Origin: Candidatus Stygibacter frigidus
Lineage (GTDB): Bacteria; Cloacimonadota; Cloacimonadia; Cloacimonadales; TCS61
Assembly: GCA_030765325.1 (NCBI GenBank)
Contig: JAVCCT010000333.1
Coordinates: forward strand, 1 to 14,426
Reading direction: 5' to 3'
Length of the DNA: 14,426 bases
The stretch's first letter is position 1. Every line of letters begins with the position of its first letter. Shown piece after piece: positions 7,833 through 13,997 of this stretch. The notes under the pieces are model-generated. The model made no database searches, was not told where the DNA came from, and worked only from the letters and a program-made list of their open reading frames with translations. The translations under genes were made by a program, and so were the position numbers.

Positions 7833-8728
7833 TTTTTCTGCTTATGTTTTAAATCTTTACCTGCCTGATAATGCTGAAATAAAATACCAGCAGTAATAAG
7901 TGCTAATCCTGCTACAGAAGTCCAGGCGATGGATTCTTTAAGAATTAGTTTGATAAATATAATTGAGAGGAAAGGTGACAGAAAGATCAGATTGGAGATA
8001 CTGACAGTTTTCTCTGTGAGTTCCATTGCCTTTAACCAGAATACAAATGCGAGTCCCATTTCAAAAAGTCCCGGATAGAGAGTAGATAATAATCCCATTC
8101 TGCTTAATACTGGCATATCATTTGTGATCAGACAATATAGGATTACCAGCAAACTTCCAGTAATAAAATTTGCGATCAATTTAATCAGTGGATCAAGGTG
8201 AATACCAGCATTATAGATCCAGTAAAATGCCCAGGCAATAGATGATATCAGGGCAAGAAAAACCCCTGTGTGATTGATCTCACCTAATTTTCCGCCACCT
8301 GAAGAGATCACTGCCACTCCGCTATAGCATACTATTAGGGCAATAATATCAAAATAACGCAATTTCTGTTTCTGAATGATAATAGAAAGTAAAGCTATCA
8401 TAATTGCCCAGGTATAATTCAAAGGCTGAGCGATCTGTGCTGGTAGCAAATTGTATGCCTGCAGCAGTATCAGATAATAAAGGGCAGGATTAAGAATTCC
8501 TAATAGGGAGGCATAGATCAATAGTCGTTTTGGAGATTTCCATAGCAGAGAAATTTTCCCCTGCCAGACAGCCACCACAATAAGTGCTGCCAGAGAAAAT
8601 AGACTTGCCAGCAACAGCATGGCAGCAGGTGAATTATATCTTAAAGCGATTTTAAAAGCTGAGGCGACAGTTGACCAGAAGAATACGGCAATTAATCCGT
8701 AAATATAAGCCTGCTTTTGTTTATTCAC
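7829..8728 (-). CDS. EamA/DMT-family permease
   Basis: A 299-residue inner-membrane transporter of the drug/metabolite transporter superfamily. About ten hydrophobic segments form two EamA repeats (about 8-140 and 152-285). Family signatures are the N-terminal AVFFWSTVASAFK and LNPALYYLILLQAY in repeat one, and AWAFYWIYN in repeat two. Substrates of such proteins range over amino acids, nucleosides and other metabolites and cannot be read from sequence. The ATG overlaps the end of the Sir2 gene by 8 bp, so the two are co-translated. The short tail is basic (KDLKHKQKN), consistent with a cytoplasmic C-terminus. Confidence 0.9.
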   Translation of the reverse strand: MNKQKQAYIYGLIAVFFWSTVASAFKIALRYNSPAAMLLLASLFSLAALIVVAVWQGKISLLWKSPKRLLIYASLLGILNPALYYLILLQAYNLLPAQIAQPLNYTWAIMIALLSIIIQKQKLRYFDIIALIVCYSGVAVISSGGGKLGEINHTGVFLALISSIAWAFYWIYNAGIHLDPLIKLIANFITGSLLVILYCLITNDMPVLSRMGLLSTLYPGLFEMGLAFVFWLKAMELTEKTVSISNLIFLSPFLSIIFIKLILKESIAWTSVAGLALITAGILFQHYQAGKDLKHKQKN

Positions 8729-9461
8729 CCTTCACGCCTTTAACTATCTTAAGAAGTGCTTCTCCTGCCGATTGCCTGATCACGATGTTAGAAACTCCAT
8801 TCTGATAAGCAGAATATCCGGGATTGATCTCAATTATAAATGCTCCCTGTTGTCGGGCAATGTATGGGATCATACTGGCAGGCATCACTTCTCCCGTAGT
8901 GCCTATCACCAGCATCACATCAGTTAACTCACTCTCTTTGAATGCTCTATCGCGTGCCAGGGCAGGGATTGCCTCTCCAAAAAATATAAAATCTGGTTTC
9001 AATAATTTCCCACACGCGGGACAAATGGGCGGAGTGTCAGTTAGTTTTAGCTCCGCTAATTTATATTTTGTTGAGCAGCTTGTGCACACAAAGAAATGGG
9101 AATTCCCATGAAACTCGATTACATTTGTGCTGCCGGCGTCCTGATGCAGGTTATCAATATTTTGGGTAATTACGGATTTTAAATACCCGATTTTCTCCAA
9201 TTCTACCAGAGCATAATGAGCCGGATTAGGTTTTGCCTGTCCAAAGAAGTCATAAAATATTTCCTTAATGATTTTCCAGGTGCGTTCCGGATGATATAGA
9301 TAGGTATCCAGATCAAGGCAGTCAGGATCATATTTGTTCCATAATCCGCCTTCTCCTCTAAAGGTTGGTATCCCGCTTTCTACAGATATTCCTGCTCCGC
9401 AAAAAGCTGTCAAAAACCTGGATTCTATGATCATTTCGATTGCTTTTTCTATTCTATGCAT
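8721..9461 (-). CDS. Sir2-family NAD-dependent protein deacylase (sirtuin)
   Basis: A 246-residue sirtuin, normal bacterial/archaeal length. Visible motifs are the NAD-binding GAGIS (22-26), SGIPTFRG (29-36), TQNIDNLH (99-106) with catalytic H118 in FHGN, and a zinc site from C126, C129, C147 and C150. The Y-x-x-R pair that marks CobB/SIRT5-type desuccinylases is not present in the expected region (around 60-75), so deacetylation or another short-chain activity is likelier. The late motif reads GTTGEVMPAS, a variant of the common GTS-x-x-V-x-P form. It removes acyl groups from lysines in the cytosol, using NAD+. The start is supported by GGGAGGAAG just upstream, part of a small hairpin. It lies 100 bp after pepD and overlaps the permease gene by 8 bp. 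Confidence 0.93.
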   Translation of the reverse strand: MHRIEKAIEMIIESRFLTAFCGAGISVESGIPTFRGEGGLWNKYDPDCLDLDTYLYHPERTWKIIKEIFYDFFGQAKPNPAHYALVELEKIGYLKSVITQNIDNLHQDAGSTNVIEFHGNSHFFVCTSCSTKYKLAELKLTDTPPICPACGKLLKPDFIFFGEAIPALARDRAFKESELTDVMLVIGTTGEVMPASMIPYIARQQGAFIIEINPGYSAYQNGVSNIVIRQSAGEALLKIVKGVKGE

Positions 9462-9465
9462 TATT

Positions 9466-9479
9466 CTTCCTCCCGGAAG
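9466..9479 (-). promoter_or_regulatory. GNRA-capped hairpin over the sirtuin SD
   Basis: In the mRNA, CTTCC-GGGA-GGAAG forms a 5-bp stem with a GNRA-class tetraloop. The SD (GGGAGGAAG) occupies the loop and 3' arm, and the ATG is 4 nt downstream. The stem is short, so it may only dampen initiation. Confidence 0.4.
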
Positions 9480-9561
9480 GCAGCAAAATTATCATTGAAA
9501 ACGTTATTAAATTTGATTGCTTCTGATATTATCTATTGAGCCGGCTTATCATATTCTGTGG

Positions 9562-10998
9562 TTATTGTAATTCCGCCAGTAATACCGTCAGAAGCTCCCA
9601 GGTGCGCTGGAATGATGGCAGGTGCAGACGTTCCCCCGGGGAATGAGCATTTTCTATCGTAGGTCCAAAAGACGCCATTTCCATTTCGGGATATTTTTCA
9701 CCTATCACGCTGCATTCCAGTCCAGCATGGATTACTAATAATTCTGGTTTGCAGTCAAATAGGGTCTGATAACTTGCCACGCATTTTTTTAGTAACTCAG
9801 AATTTGTGTTTGGCTCCCAGGCAGGATACCCCTTGCTTACATGAATCCCCGCTCCAGCTAATTCCGCCATGGCAACTATCCTTCCACCAAGCGCTTCCAC
9901 TCTGCTGCCTACTGAGCTACGGATACTTGTCAGGATGTGCAAATTCCTGTTTTCAATCTCTGCAATTGCCATATTGCATGACGTTTCCACCAAACCGGGA
10001 ATATTTTGACTCATGGCAGCTACTCCATGTGGTAATGCCAATAACAGATTTATCGCTTGCAATGTACTGCTTTCTGTTAAAATTTCTAATATTGCGGGAA
10101 CGGTTTGACTCGTAATTTCCAGACCTGATTCCACCTCTGTATATTCATGTAAAAAAGTATCTTTTATATTGAGAAGACTTTCCTCTATCTTTTCCTGATC
10201 CTCTGGATAAATGCAGATTGTGCATACTGCATCCCGGGAAATGGCATTATGAGCAGTTCCACCCGAAATAGCAGCAATATTAAAGCTGAATTCTTCTTTT
10301 AGTATATACAATGTTCTTGCTAATAATTTCACTGCTGCTGCCCGATTCTTATTTATATCCACTCCGGAATGACCACCCAGAAGTCCCGAAATATTCAGCT
10401 GCAAAAAACTGCTGGCTTCTGAAGCTGACTCATATTCCAAAGGTAGATCAATAATGATATGTTTACCTCCGGCACAGCCAATCGTAAATTTGCCTTCGCC
10501 TTCTGAATCAAGATTTAATAGTATTCTTCCTTCCAGAAATCCTGGCTGCAGTTCTTTAGCTCCTGTTAAACCGGTTTCTTCATCAACTGTAAAAAATAAT
10601 TCCAAAGGTGGGTGAGGTTTATTTTCTTCCACCATCATAAGTGCAAGGGCAATAGCAACACCGTTATCAGCTCCCAGAGTTGTATTATCTGCCCGTAACC
10701 AGTCGCCATCTACGATCGGAATAATGGGGTCAGTGCTGAAATTGTGATCACTATCAGGATTCTTCTCGCACACCATATCCATGTGACCCTGCAATATCAC
10801 CGTCTTACTTTTTTCATAACCGGCAGTTGCAGGCACTTTTATTAATATATTTCCCACTTCATCACGCTTGAATTTCAATTTATATGCTTTCGCCCAACCC
10901 GTTAACCATTCTCCGATTGCTTCTTCATGCTTGGAGCATCGGGGTATCGCGGATACTGCCTTAAAAATTGATAAAAATTTATCAATAATATCTCCCAT
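9562..10998 (-). CDS. pepD: Aminoacyl-histidine dipeptidase (M20C, PepD)
   Basis: A 478-residue zinc peptidase, full length for PepD, which hydrolyses Xaa-His and other unspecific dipeptides in the cytosol. The di-zinc site and base are visible: H72 and D74 in LQGHMDMV, D111 in TTLGADNGVA, E140/E141 in DEETGLTGA, D164 in LNLDSE, and a C-terminal His in NAHSPGERL. The lid domain lies between about 185 and 390. The ATG is preceded by AGTGAGTG rather than a classical SD. A good promoter lies 40-67 bp upstream. The stop is 100 bp before the sirtuin gene, with no clear terminator between, so read-through into sir2 and the permease is plausible. Confidence 0.94.
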   Translation of the reverse strand: MGDIIDKFLSIFKAVSAIPRCSKHEEAIGEWLTGWAKAYKLKFKRDEVGNILIKVPATAGYEKSKTVILQGHMDMVCEKNPDSDHNFSTDPIIPIVDGDWLRADNTTLGADNGVAIALALMMVEENKPHPPLELFFTVDEETGLTGAKELQPGFLEGRILLNLDSEGEGKFTIGCAGGKHIIIDLPLEYESASEASSFLQLNISGLLGGHSGVDINKNRAAAVKLLARTLYILKEEFSFNIAAISGGTAHNAISRDAVCTICIYPEDQEKIEESLLNIKDTFLHEYTEVESGLEITSQTVPAILEILTESSTLQAINLLLALPHGVAAMSQNIPGLVETSCNMAIAEIENRNLHILTSIRSSVGSRVEALGGRIVAMAELAGAGIHVSKGYPAWEPNTNSELLKKCVASYQTLFDCKPELLVIHAGLECSVIGEKYPEMEMASFGPTIENAHSPGERLHLPSFQRTWELLTVLLAELQ

Positions 10999-11037
10999 AT
11001 TAAATCACTCACTATAAACTATTTCACCATTTACCTA

Positions 11038-11065
11038 AAAATACTCATTACATACTTTATGTCAA
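11038..11065 (-). promoter_or_regulatory. Promoter of pepD
   Basis: On the minus strand a perfect -35 box TTGACA (11060-11065) is followed after 16 nt by TATTTT (11038-11043). The transcript would start near 11031, about 33 nt before the pepD ATG. It lies just downstream of the terminator at 11077-11110, so pepD need not depend on upstream transcription. Confidence 0.6.
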
Positions 11066-11074
11066 AGAAAATGT

Positions 11075-11243
11075 TATAAAAAAAATAAGCGGCGCAGATT
11101 AATCTGCGCCACTTCATTTGCTTCGGCTTCTCTATACTGAAGCCTGCGATAGCCGGTCGGGCTATCTTATGTTTCGTTATTAGTCTGCCAGGCGGGGTTA
11201 TAAATTGAAAAACACCCCCTAAGTTATAATGTTCAGGCAGGCT
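11075..11243 (-). ncRNA. Candidate structured RNA, about 170 nt
   Basis: A minus-strand transcript from the promoter at 11250-11278 would begin at about 11243 and end in the terminator near 11077. In order it can form: a 7-bp long-range helix between its first bases (GCAGGCT, plus strand 11237-11243) and AGCCTGC (11141-11147); a hairpin with GGGGT (11194-11198) against ACCCC (11214-11218); a perfect 7-bp hairpin GATAGCC/GGCTATC (11148-11166, 5-nt loop) directly abutting the long helix; and a competing hairpin GGCTTC/GAAGCC (11125-11144). The last shares bases with the long helix, so two folds are mutually exclusive. I do not recognise a known RNA class. It could instead be a multi-copy repeat with palindromes. 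Confidence 0.4.
11077..11110 (-). terminator. Strong intrinsic terminator
   Basis: GGCGCAGATTAATCTGCGCC (11091-11110) is a perfect 20-bp palindrome giving an 8-bp stem with a TTAA loop. On the minus strand it is followed by GCTTATTTTTTTT, a long U tract. It cannot serve pepD, which starts 79 bp downstream, so it must end a transcript arising further upstream. That supports an RNA gene at 11243-11077. Confidence 0.8.
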
Positions 11244-11249
11244 GTAATT

Positions 11250-11278
11250 ATAATATAAACCATTCTTGATATTTGCAA
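11250..11278 (-). promoter_or_regulatory. Possible promoter of the candidate RNA
   Basis: On the minus strand TTGCAA (11273-11278) is followed after exactly 17 nt by TATTAT (11250-11255). Start would fall on the A at about 11243, which is also the first base next to the long-range helix. AT-rich DNA makes chance matches common, so confidence is moderate. Confidence 0.4.
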
Positions 11279-11523
11279 ACCCTTTTTTTAGGTTTTTTTT
11301 ATTCTTTAGTGCAAAGTGCAAAAGTCAGGTTAACGAAAAACTTACAAAAACTTTCTGCAATTACATTATATTATCTATTATCGTATGGTTTAATAACAGA
11401 TATTATTCTTGAAAATTGCTCAATATACTCCTACATTTTATCTGAATCCATTAATCTTATCTGCAATACCATATATAACATATACTTATCCATTTTATAT
11501 GTCACCTGGTGGATTAGAGGTTG

Positions 11524-11573
11524 AACAACAAAGCACATAGTGACATTTTTATGTGAGATAGTGCTATGTTGTT
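11524..11573. repeat. 50-bp near-perfect inverted repeat
   Basis: The arms at 11524-11546 and 11551-11573 pair at 18 of 23 positions around a TTTT loop. The outer pairing runs AACAACA against TGTTGTT, then AGCAC against GTGCT, with a small internal bulge and ACAT/ATGT at the tip. No U tract follows on either strand, so it is not a classical terminator. It may be a REP/MITE-like element. Confidence 0.65.
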
Positions 11574-11670
11574 ATGCTTATGGGGCACTTGAGGGGGTGA
11601 AATGGGGTGTGGCGATAGTGTTATTATTGTTAAATAAGTGTATTAATCCACGGGTGTAAGTGAGATTTTA

Positions 11671-11735
11671 TTGTAGCTCAAACTTTCCAGTTTGATCTTA
11701 AATTAAGAACTTAATCTGGAAAGATTAAGCTACAA
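11671..11735. repeat. 65-bp inverted repeat downstream of yedF
   Basis: The 20-nt arms 11671-11690 and 11716-11735 (consensus TTGTAGCTyAAwCTTTCCAG) differ at two positions and enclose 25 nt that can extend the pairing through CTTAA/TTAAG. It lies about 30 bp beyond the yedF stop, where it could act as a 3' stabilising or termination hairpin, but the tract after it on the minus strand is only TAAAATC. A dispersed palindromic repeat is the likelier origin. Confidence 0.65.
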
Positions 11736-11746
11736 GATTAAGCTAA
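11721..11746. repeat. 13-bp tandem direct repeat
   Basis: AAGATTAAGCTAC (11721-11733) is followed at once by AAGATTAAGCTAA (11734-11746), identical in the first 12 bases. The first copy overlaps the right arm of the preceding inverted repeat, so the arm end has been duplicated. Confidence 0.7.
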
Positions 11747-11763
11747 CTTTCTAAGATGCTTAT

Positions 11764-12360
11764 TTATATTTTTATTACTCCGGGGTCATTCAGGAGGTGA
11801 TCTGCTATGTCATACATGTTGCTAACTTTGCCGATGGCGAGTTTATCTGTTACTTTAAAGAAATTTAGGCAGGTGCCGCAGACGAGGATATCTGTACCAC
11901 GTTCTGCCAGGATTTTGAGATTGTGCAGGGAATCTGAGTCATTCAGGCAGAGATAGACGCCTGAATTCATAAATAATAAGCGATTGGGCGGCGTATCCAG
12001 TTCTGTGAGGGTATATGTGAAAGCTTTCATCAATTTTCTTCCCAGGTCGTCTGAGCCTATTCCCAGGCTGTCTGAACTGATGAACACTGTTTTTCCTGCT
12101 GTGCTGGCAGCTTCGTTCTGTTCTGGTACTTTGTTCTCTGCTTTTTTGATTGTGGCATAGATAGTGAAATCGCCGATAGTTTCTTTGACCTGGTCAATTT
12201 TATGACCCGATTTTTCAAGGAAACTGCTGACGTTATCCCGGGCGGCTTTATTATCAACGAGAATTTCCAGTTTATCAAATCCTCCCTGTTCCAGGGCTTT
12301 TTTTGTTCTTAATACTGGCTTGGGGCAATCAAGTCCTCTGGCATCAATTACTTTTTTCAT
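11764..12360 (-). CDS. yedF: YedF-type protein: TusA domain plus DsrE-like domain
   Basis: 198 residues from the chosen start. Residues 1-70 are a TusA/SirA domain with the sulfur-relay cysteine C12 in DARGLDCPKPV. After a Q/A-rich linker comes a second domain (about 90-198) with FISSDSLGIGSDDLGRKLM and a CGTC pair (C161, C164), the layout of the selenium-metabolism-associated YedF family. It likely accepts persulfide or selenide in the cytosol. An ATG at 12375 would add five residues (MEEKN), but those codons contain the SD GGAGGA, properly spaced 8 nt from the ATG at 12360; hence the shorter start. It overlaps the DUF3343 gene by 17 bp and is the last gene of the cassette. Confidence 0.9.
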   Translation of the reverse strand: MKKVIDARGLDCPKPVLRTKKALEQGGFDKLEILVDNKAARDNVSSFLEKSGHKIDQVKETIGDFTIYATIKKAENKVPEQNEAASTAGKTVFISSDSLGIGSDDLGRKLMKAFTYTLTELDTPPNRLLFMNSGVYLCLNDSDSLHNLKILAERGTDILVCGTCLNFFKVTDKLAIGKVSNMYDIADHLLNDPGVIKI

Positions 12361-12604
12361 ATTCTTTTCCTCCATCAGTAAATTTTATTAAGTAAATATT
12401 ATCATATTTTATCTGGTTTTTATTGCAAATCGGTTTTATCTCAGTAGTATCCATTCCGCGCACCAGCAGGGCAAAGCCGCATTCTGCAGAGATCTCGCGG
12501 GGAGTGGGGATAAGTTCAAAATCGAGTTTCAGCTCTTTAAATATATCTTCTGCTGCCATGGCAGAATGAGTGCTGTGAAATGTTATCACTATCTGACGCT
12601 TCAT
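12344..12604 (-). CDS. DUF3343 putative Se/S carrier protein
   Basis: A small 86-residue cytosolic protein of the DUF3343 (putative Se/S carrier-like) family. The start ITFHSTHSAMAAED, the phrase LIPTPREISAECG and the single-domain ferredoxin-like length are typical. C42 in SAECG is the conserved cysteine expected to carry a persulfide or selenopersulfide; a second cysteine, C60, is less conserved in my memory of the family. Its ATG overlaps the TGA of the desulfurase gene (ATGA), and its end overlaps yedF by 17 bp, indicating tight co-translation between a sulfur donor and a sulfur acceptor. The carrier role is a family hypothesis. Confidence 0.87.
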   Translation of the reverse strand: MKRQIVITFHSTHSAMAAEDIFKELKLDFELIPTPREISAECGFALLVRGMDTTEIKPICNKNQIKYDNIYLIKFTDGGKEYEKSN

Positions 12605-13731
12605 TTATGCAGATCCTTGAGCAGTTTGATGACACTATCAATTTCAGCGGTAGTATTGAAGTATCCTGGTGAGAGCCGGAGAGTACCGCCCTGTTCGTAA
12701 GTGCCAAGTTGTTTGTGAGCTGCAGGAGCGCAGTGCATACCCATGCGGCAGGCGATATCTGCCTTATCAAATTCCCAGGCGAGATCAGAAATACTGTATC
12801 TGAGCGAAGTAAATGAGACCACACCCGCCTGCAAATTGGGATCAATAGGACTGTGGATAATGATATCGTCAATATTGGCAAGTTCCTGGAGTAGTTGGCT
12901 GGTAAGTTGCAATTTTCTGGCAACGATCGCATCAATTCCGGTATCGTGAATGAATTGCAGACTTACCTGCAATCCTGCCAGACCAGGGAGATTGGGAGTT
13001 CCTCCCTCCAGTAGATCAGGCATTTCATCCGGCTGATATTCACTGGAACTGCGGCTGCCCGTGCCACCTGGCATCAAGGACTGCAAGCTAATTGAGTCGG
13101 ACACATATAAACCTCCTGTGCCCATGGGACCCAGCAGACCTTTGTGACCAGGAAAACAGATGATGTCAAAATCAGCTGTATCAACCGGATTTGAGCCCAG
13201 CACCTGGGCAGCATCAAGGATCACTGGAATATCATATTTATGAGCCATCCGGGCAATTTTATTATAAGGCAGCAAATAGCCATTTACATTGGAAGCAGCA
13301 GTGAGGATGAGCAGATCAGGTTTTTGTTCAAGCTGGAAAAGCAGATGCTGCCAGTCAATATCATAATCAATTATTTTAATGAAGTCAAGTGAGATATTCA
13401 TTTGTGATTCCAGCTGACGCAGGGGTCGCATTACGGAATTGTGTTCATAGGGTGAAGTGAGTACCTTGAATCCGGGTTTTACAATGCCTTTGAGAGCAAT
13501 ATTCAAAGCCTGGGTCGTATTCATTGTGAAACAGATATTAGAAGAATTATCAGCGTTGAGTAGTTTTGCCAGCAGTTTGCGGGTTTGATAGATGATGCGG
13601 GAAGACTTTCTGGCAGTGGAATAAGAAGAGCGACCAGCATTTGCGCCGATATCAGTGATAAACCTGCTGACAGCATCAGCTACACCCGGTGCTTTGGGGA
13701 AGCTTGTGGCAGCGTTATCAAGATAGATCAT
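12601..13731 (-). CDS. Class-V aminotransferase, cysteine desulfurase family
   Basis: A 376-residue PLP enzyme of the subgroup that clusters with selenium/sulfur relay genes (EF2568-like). The start MIYLDNAATSFPK is diagnostic. PLP contacts are H97 in PYEHNS, D173 and Q176 in LDAAQ, and Schiff-base lysine K197 in FPGHKGLLGPMGTG. The sulfur-accepting cysteine is C334 in GMHCAPAAHK, and the tail LRLSPGYFNTTAEID matches the subgroup. It should release sulfur (or selenium) from cysteine or selenocysteine as an enzyme-bound persulfide. The start is fixed by GGAGG 7 nt before the ATG. That SD lies within a 10-bp leader stem. It is the first gene of the three-gene cassette. Whether sulfur or selenium is the real cargo cannot be told here, as no selD is in view. 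Confidence 0.9.
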   Translation of the reverse strand: MIYLDNAATSFPKAPGVADAVSRFITDIGANAGRSSYSTARKSSRIIYQTRKLLAKLLNADNSSNICFTMNTTQALNIALKGIVKPGFKVLTSPYEHNSVMRPLRQLESQMNISLDFIKIIDYDIDWQHLLFQLEQKPDLLILTAASNVNGYLLPYNKIARMAHKYDIPVILDAAQVLGSNPVDTADFDIICFPGHKGLLGPMGTGGLYVSDSISLQSLMPGGTGSRSSSEYQPDEMPDLLEGGTPNLPGLAGLQVSLQFIHDTGIDAIVARKLQLTSQLLQELANIDDIIIHSPIDPNLQAGVVSFTSLRYSISDLAWEFDKADIACRMGMHCAPAAHKQLGTYEQGGTLRLSPGYFNTTAEIDSVIKLLKDLHK

Positions 13732-13738
13732 TATAAAA

Positions 13739-13776
13739 CCTCCAGTTTATCAATCAGCCTAATGCCAAACCGGAGG
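13739..13776 (-). promoter_or_regulatory. SD-sequestering leader hairpin of the desulfurase operon
   Basis: In the mRNA, CCTCCGGTTT (13767-13776) pairs with AAACTGGAGG (13739-13748) over ten base pairs, one of them G-U, around an 18-nt loop. The whole SD, GGAGG, is in the 3' arm, 7 nt before the ATG. The fold is followed by TTTTATA, so a weak terminator-like role is also possible. It could be a translational switch or thermosensor; no known riboswitch class is recognised. Confidence 0.55.
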
Positions 13777-13785
13777 GCAAATACG

Positions 13786-13799
13786 ATTATAGCATTATA
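13786..13799 (-). promoter_or_regulatory. Tandem -10 boxes of the desulfurase operon
   Basis: Two perfect TATAAT hexamers occur 8 nt apart on the minus strand (13794-13799 and 13786-13791) within a repeated GCTATAAT. Starts would fall near 13787 or 13779, so the leader would consist almost only of the SD-sequestering stem. No good -35 is visible; TTGGTC lies 19 nt upstream of the first box. Confidence 0.45.
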
Positions 13800-13819
13800 G
13801 CTGAAATTATTTCTTTATG

Positions 13820-13840
13820 ACCAAACCTGCCAGGTCTGGT
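13820..13840 (-). other. Hairpin upstream of the desulfurase promoter
   Basis: On the minus strand ACCAGACCT-GGC-AGGTTTGGT forms a 9-bp stem with one G-U pair and a 3-nt loop. The plus-strand version has an A-C mismatch instead, so as RNA it would favour the minus strand. No U tract follows. It may be an operator or part of a longer leader if transcription starts further upstream. Confidence 0.35.
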
Positions 13841-13855
13841 TTCAATTATTCAAAG

Positions 13856-13879
13856 TCACCTGCGATAATATTCAACCAT
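13856..13879 (-). CDS. Possible 7-codon leader peptide
   Basis: ATG at 13879 encodes MVEYYRR and a TGA, with an SD (AAGGAG) 8 nt upstream. It precedes the hairpin at 13820-13840. If transcribed it would be a short upstream ORF for the desulfurase operon. A seven-codon frame can easily arise by chance, and the likely promoter is downstream of it, so this is weak. Confidence 0.2.
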   Translation of the reverse strand: MVEYYRR

Positions 13880-13997
13880 AGTTAAATCTCCTTAAAAATC
13901 AGTTCCAAAAATCGAGCTTAAAGAAGAGTTGTCCACTTTTTTATTATTGCCAGTTATTGGCTGAGATATTTTTTTATCAGTCAGTTCAGGAGGTAAC

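Larger units (their letters stand above)
10999..11763. other. 765-bp intergenic region between pepD and the yedF cassette
   Basis: No convincing protein gene. From left to right it holds a minus-strand pepD promoter (11038-11065), a terminator (11077-11110), a candidate structured RNA with its own promoter (11075-11278), a featureless AT-rich stretch (about 11280-11520), a 50-bp inverted repeat (11524-11573), a G-run-rich patch (11582-11612), and a second inverted repeat with an attached tandem repeat (11671-11746). In the AT-rich stretch I see nothing I can name. Confidence 0.7.

Noticed and set aside
7594..7896. Plus-strand frame overlapping the small acidic gene in another phase
   Set aside because: The acidic protein's frame has the strong SD and the biased composition; this one is a Met/Thr-rich shadow with no SD.
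10999..11243. A pepD riboswitch or T-box attenuator
   Set aside because: pepD has its own consensus-like promoter after the terminator, and I found no good upstream complement to the terminator arm that would act as an antiterminator. No T-box or known aptamer motif is visible.
11031..11321. A 96-residue minus-strand open frame
   Set aside because: It begins with TTG without an SD, runs through all the hairpins and the intrinsic terminator, and its sequence has no recognisable domain. It is better explained as a frame left open in structured non-coding DNA.
11273..11524. An 83-residue plus-strand open frame
   Set aside because: Low-complexity hydrophobic and Ile/Tyr-rich translation typical of AT-rich spacer, with no good SD.
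12537..12935. Minus-strand frame inside the desulfurase gene
   Set aside because: Overlaps, in another phase, the end of a gene whose catalytic cysteine and C-terminal signature are clear.
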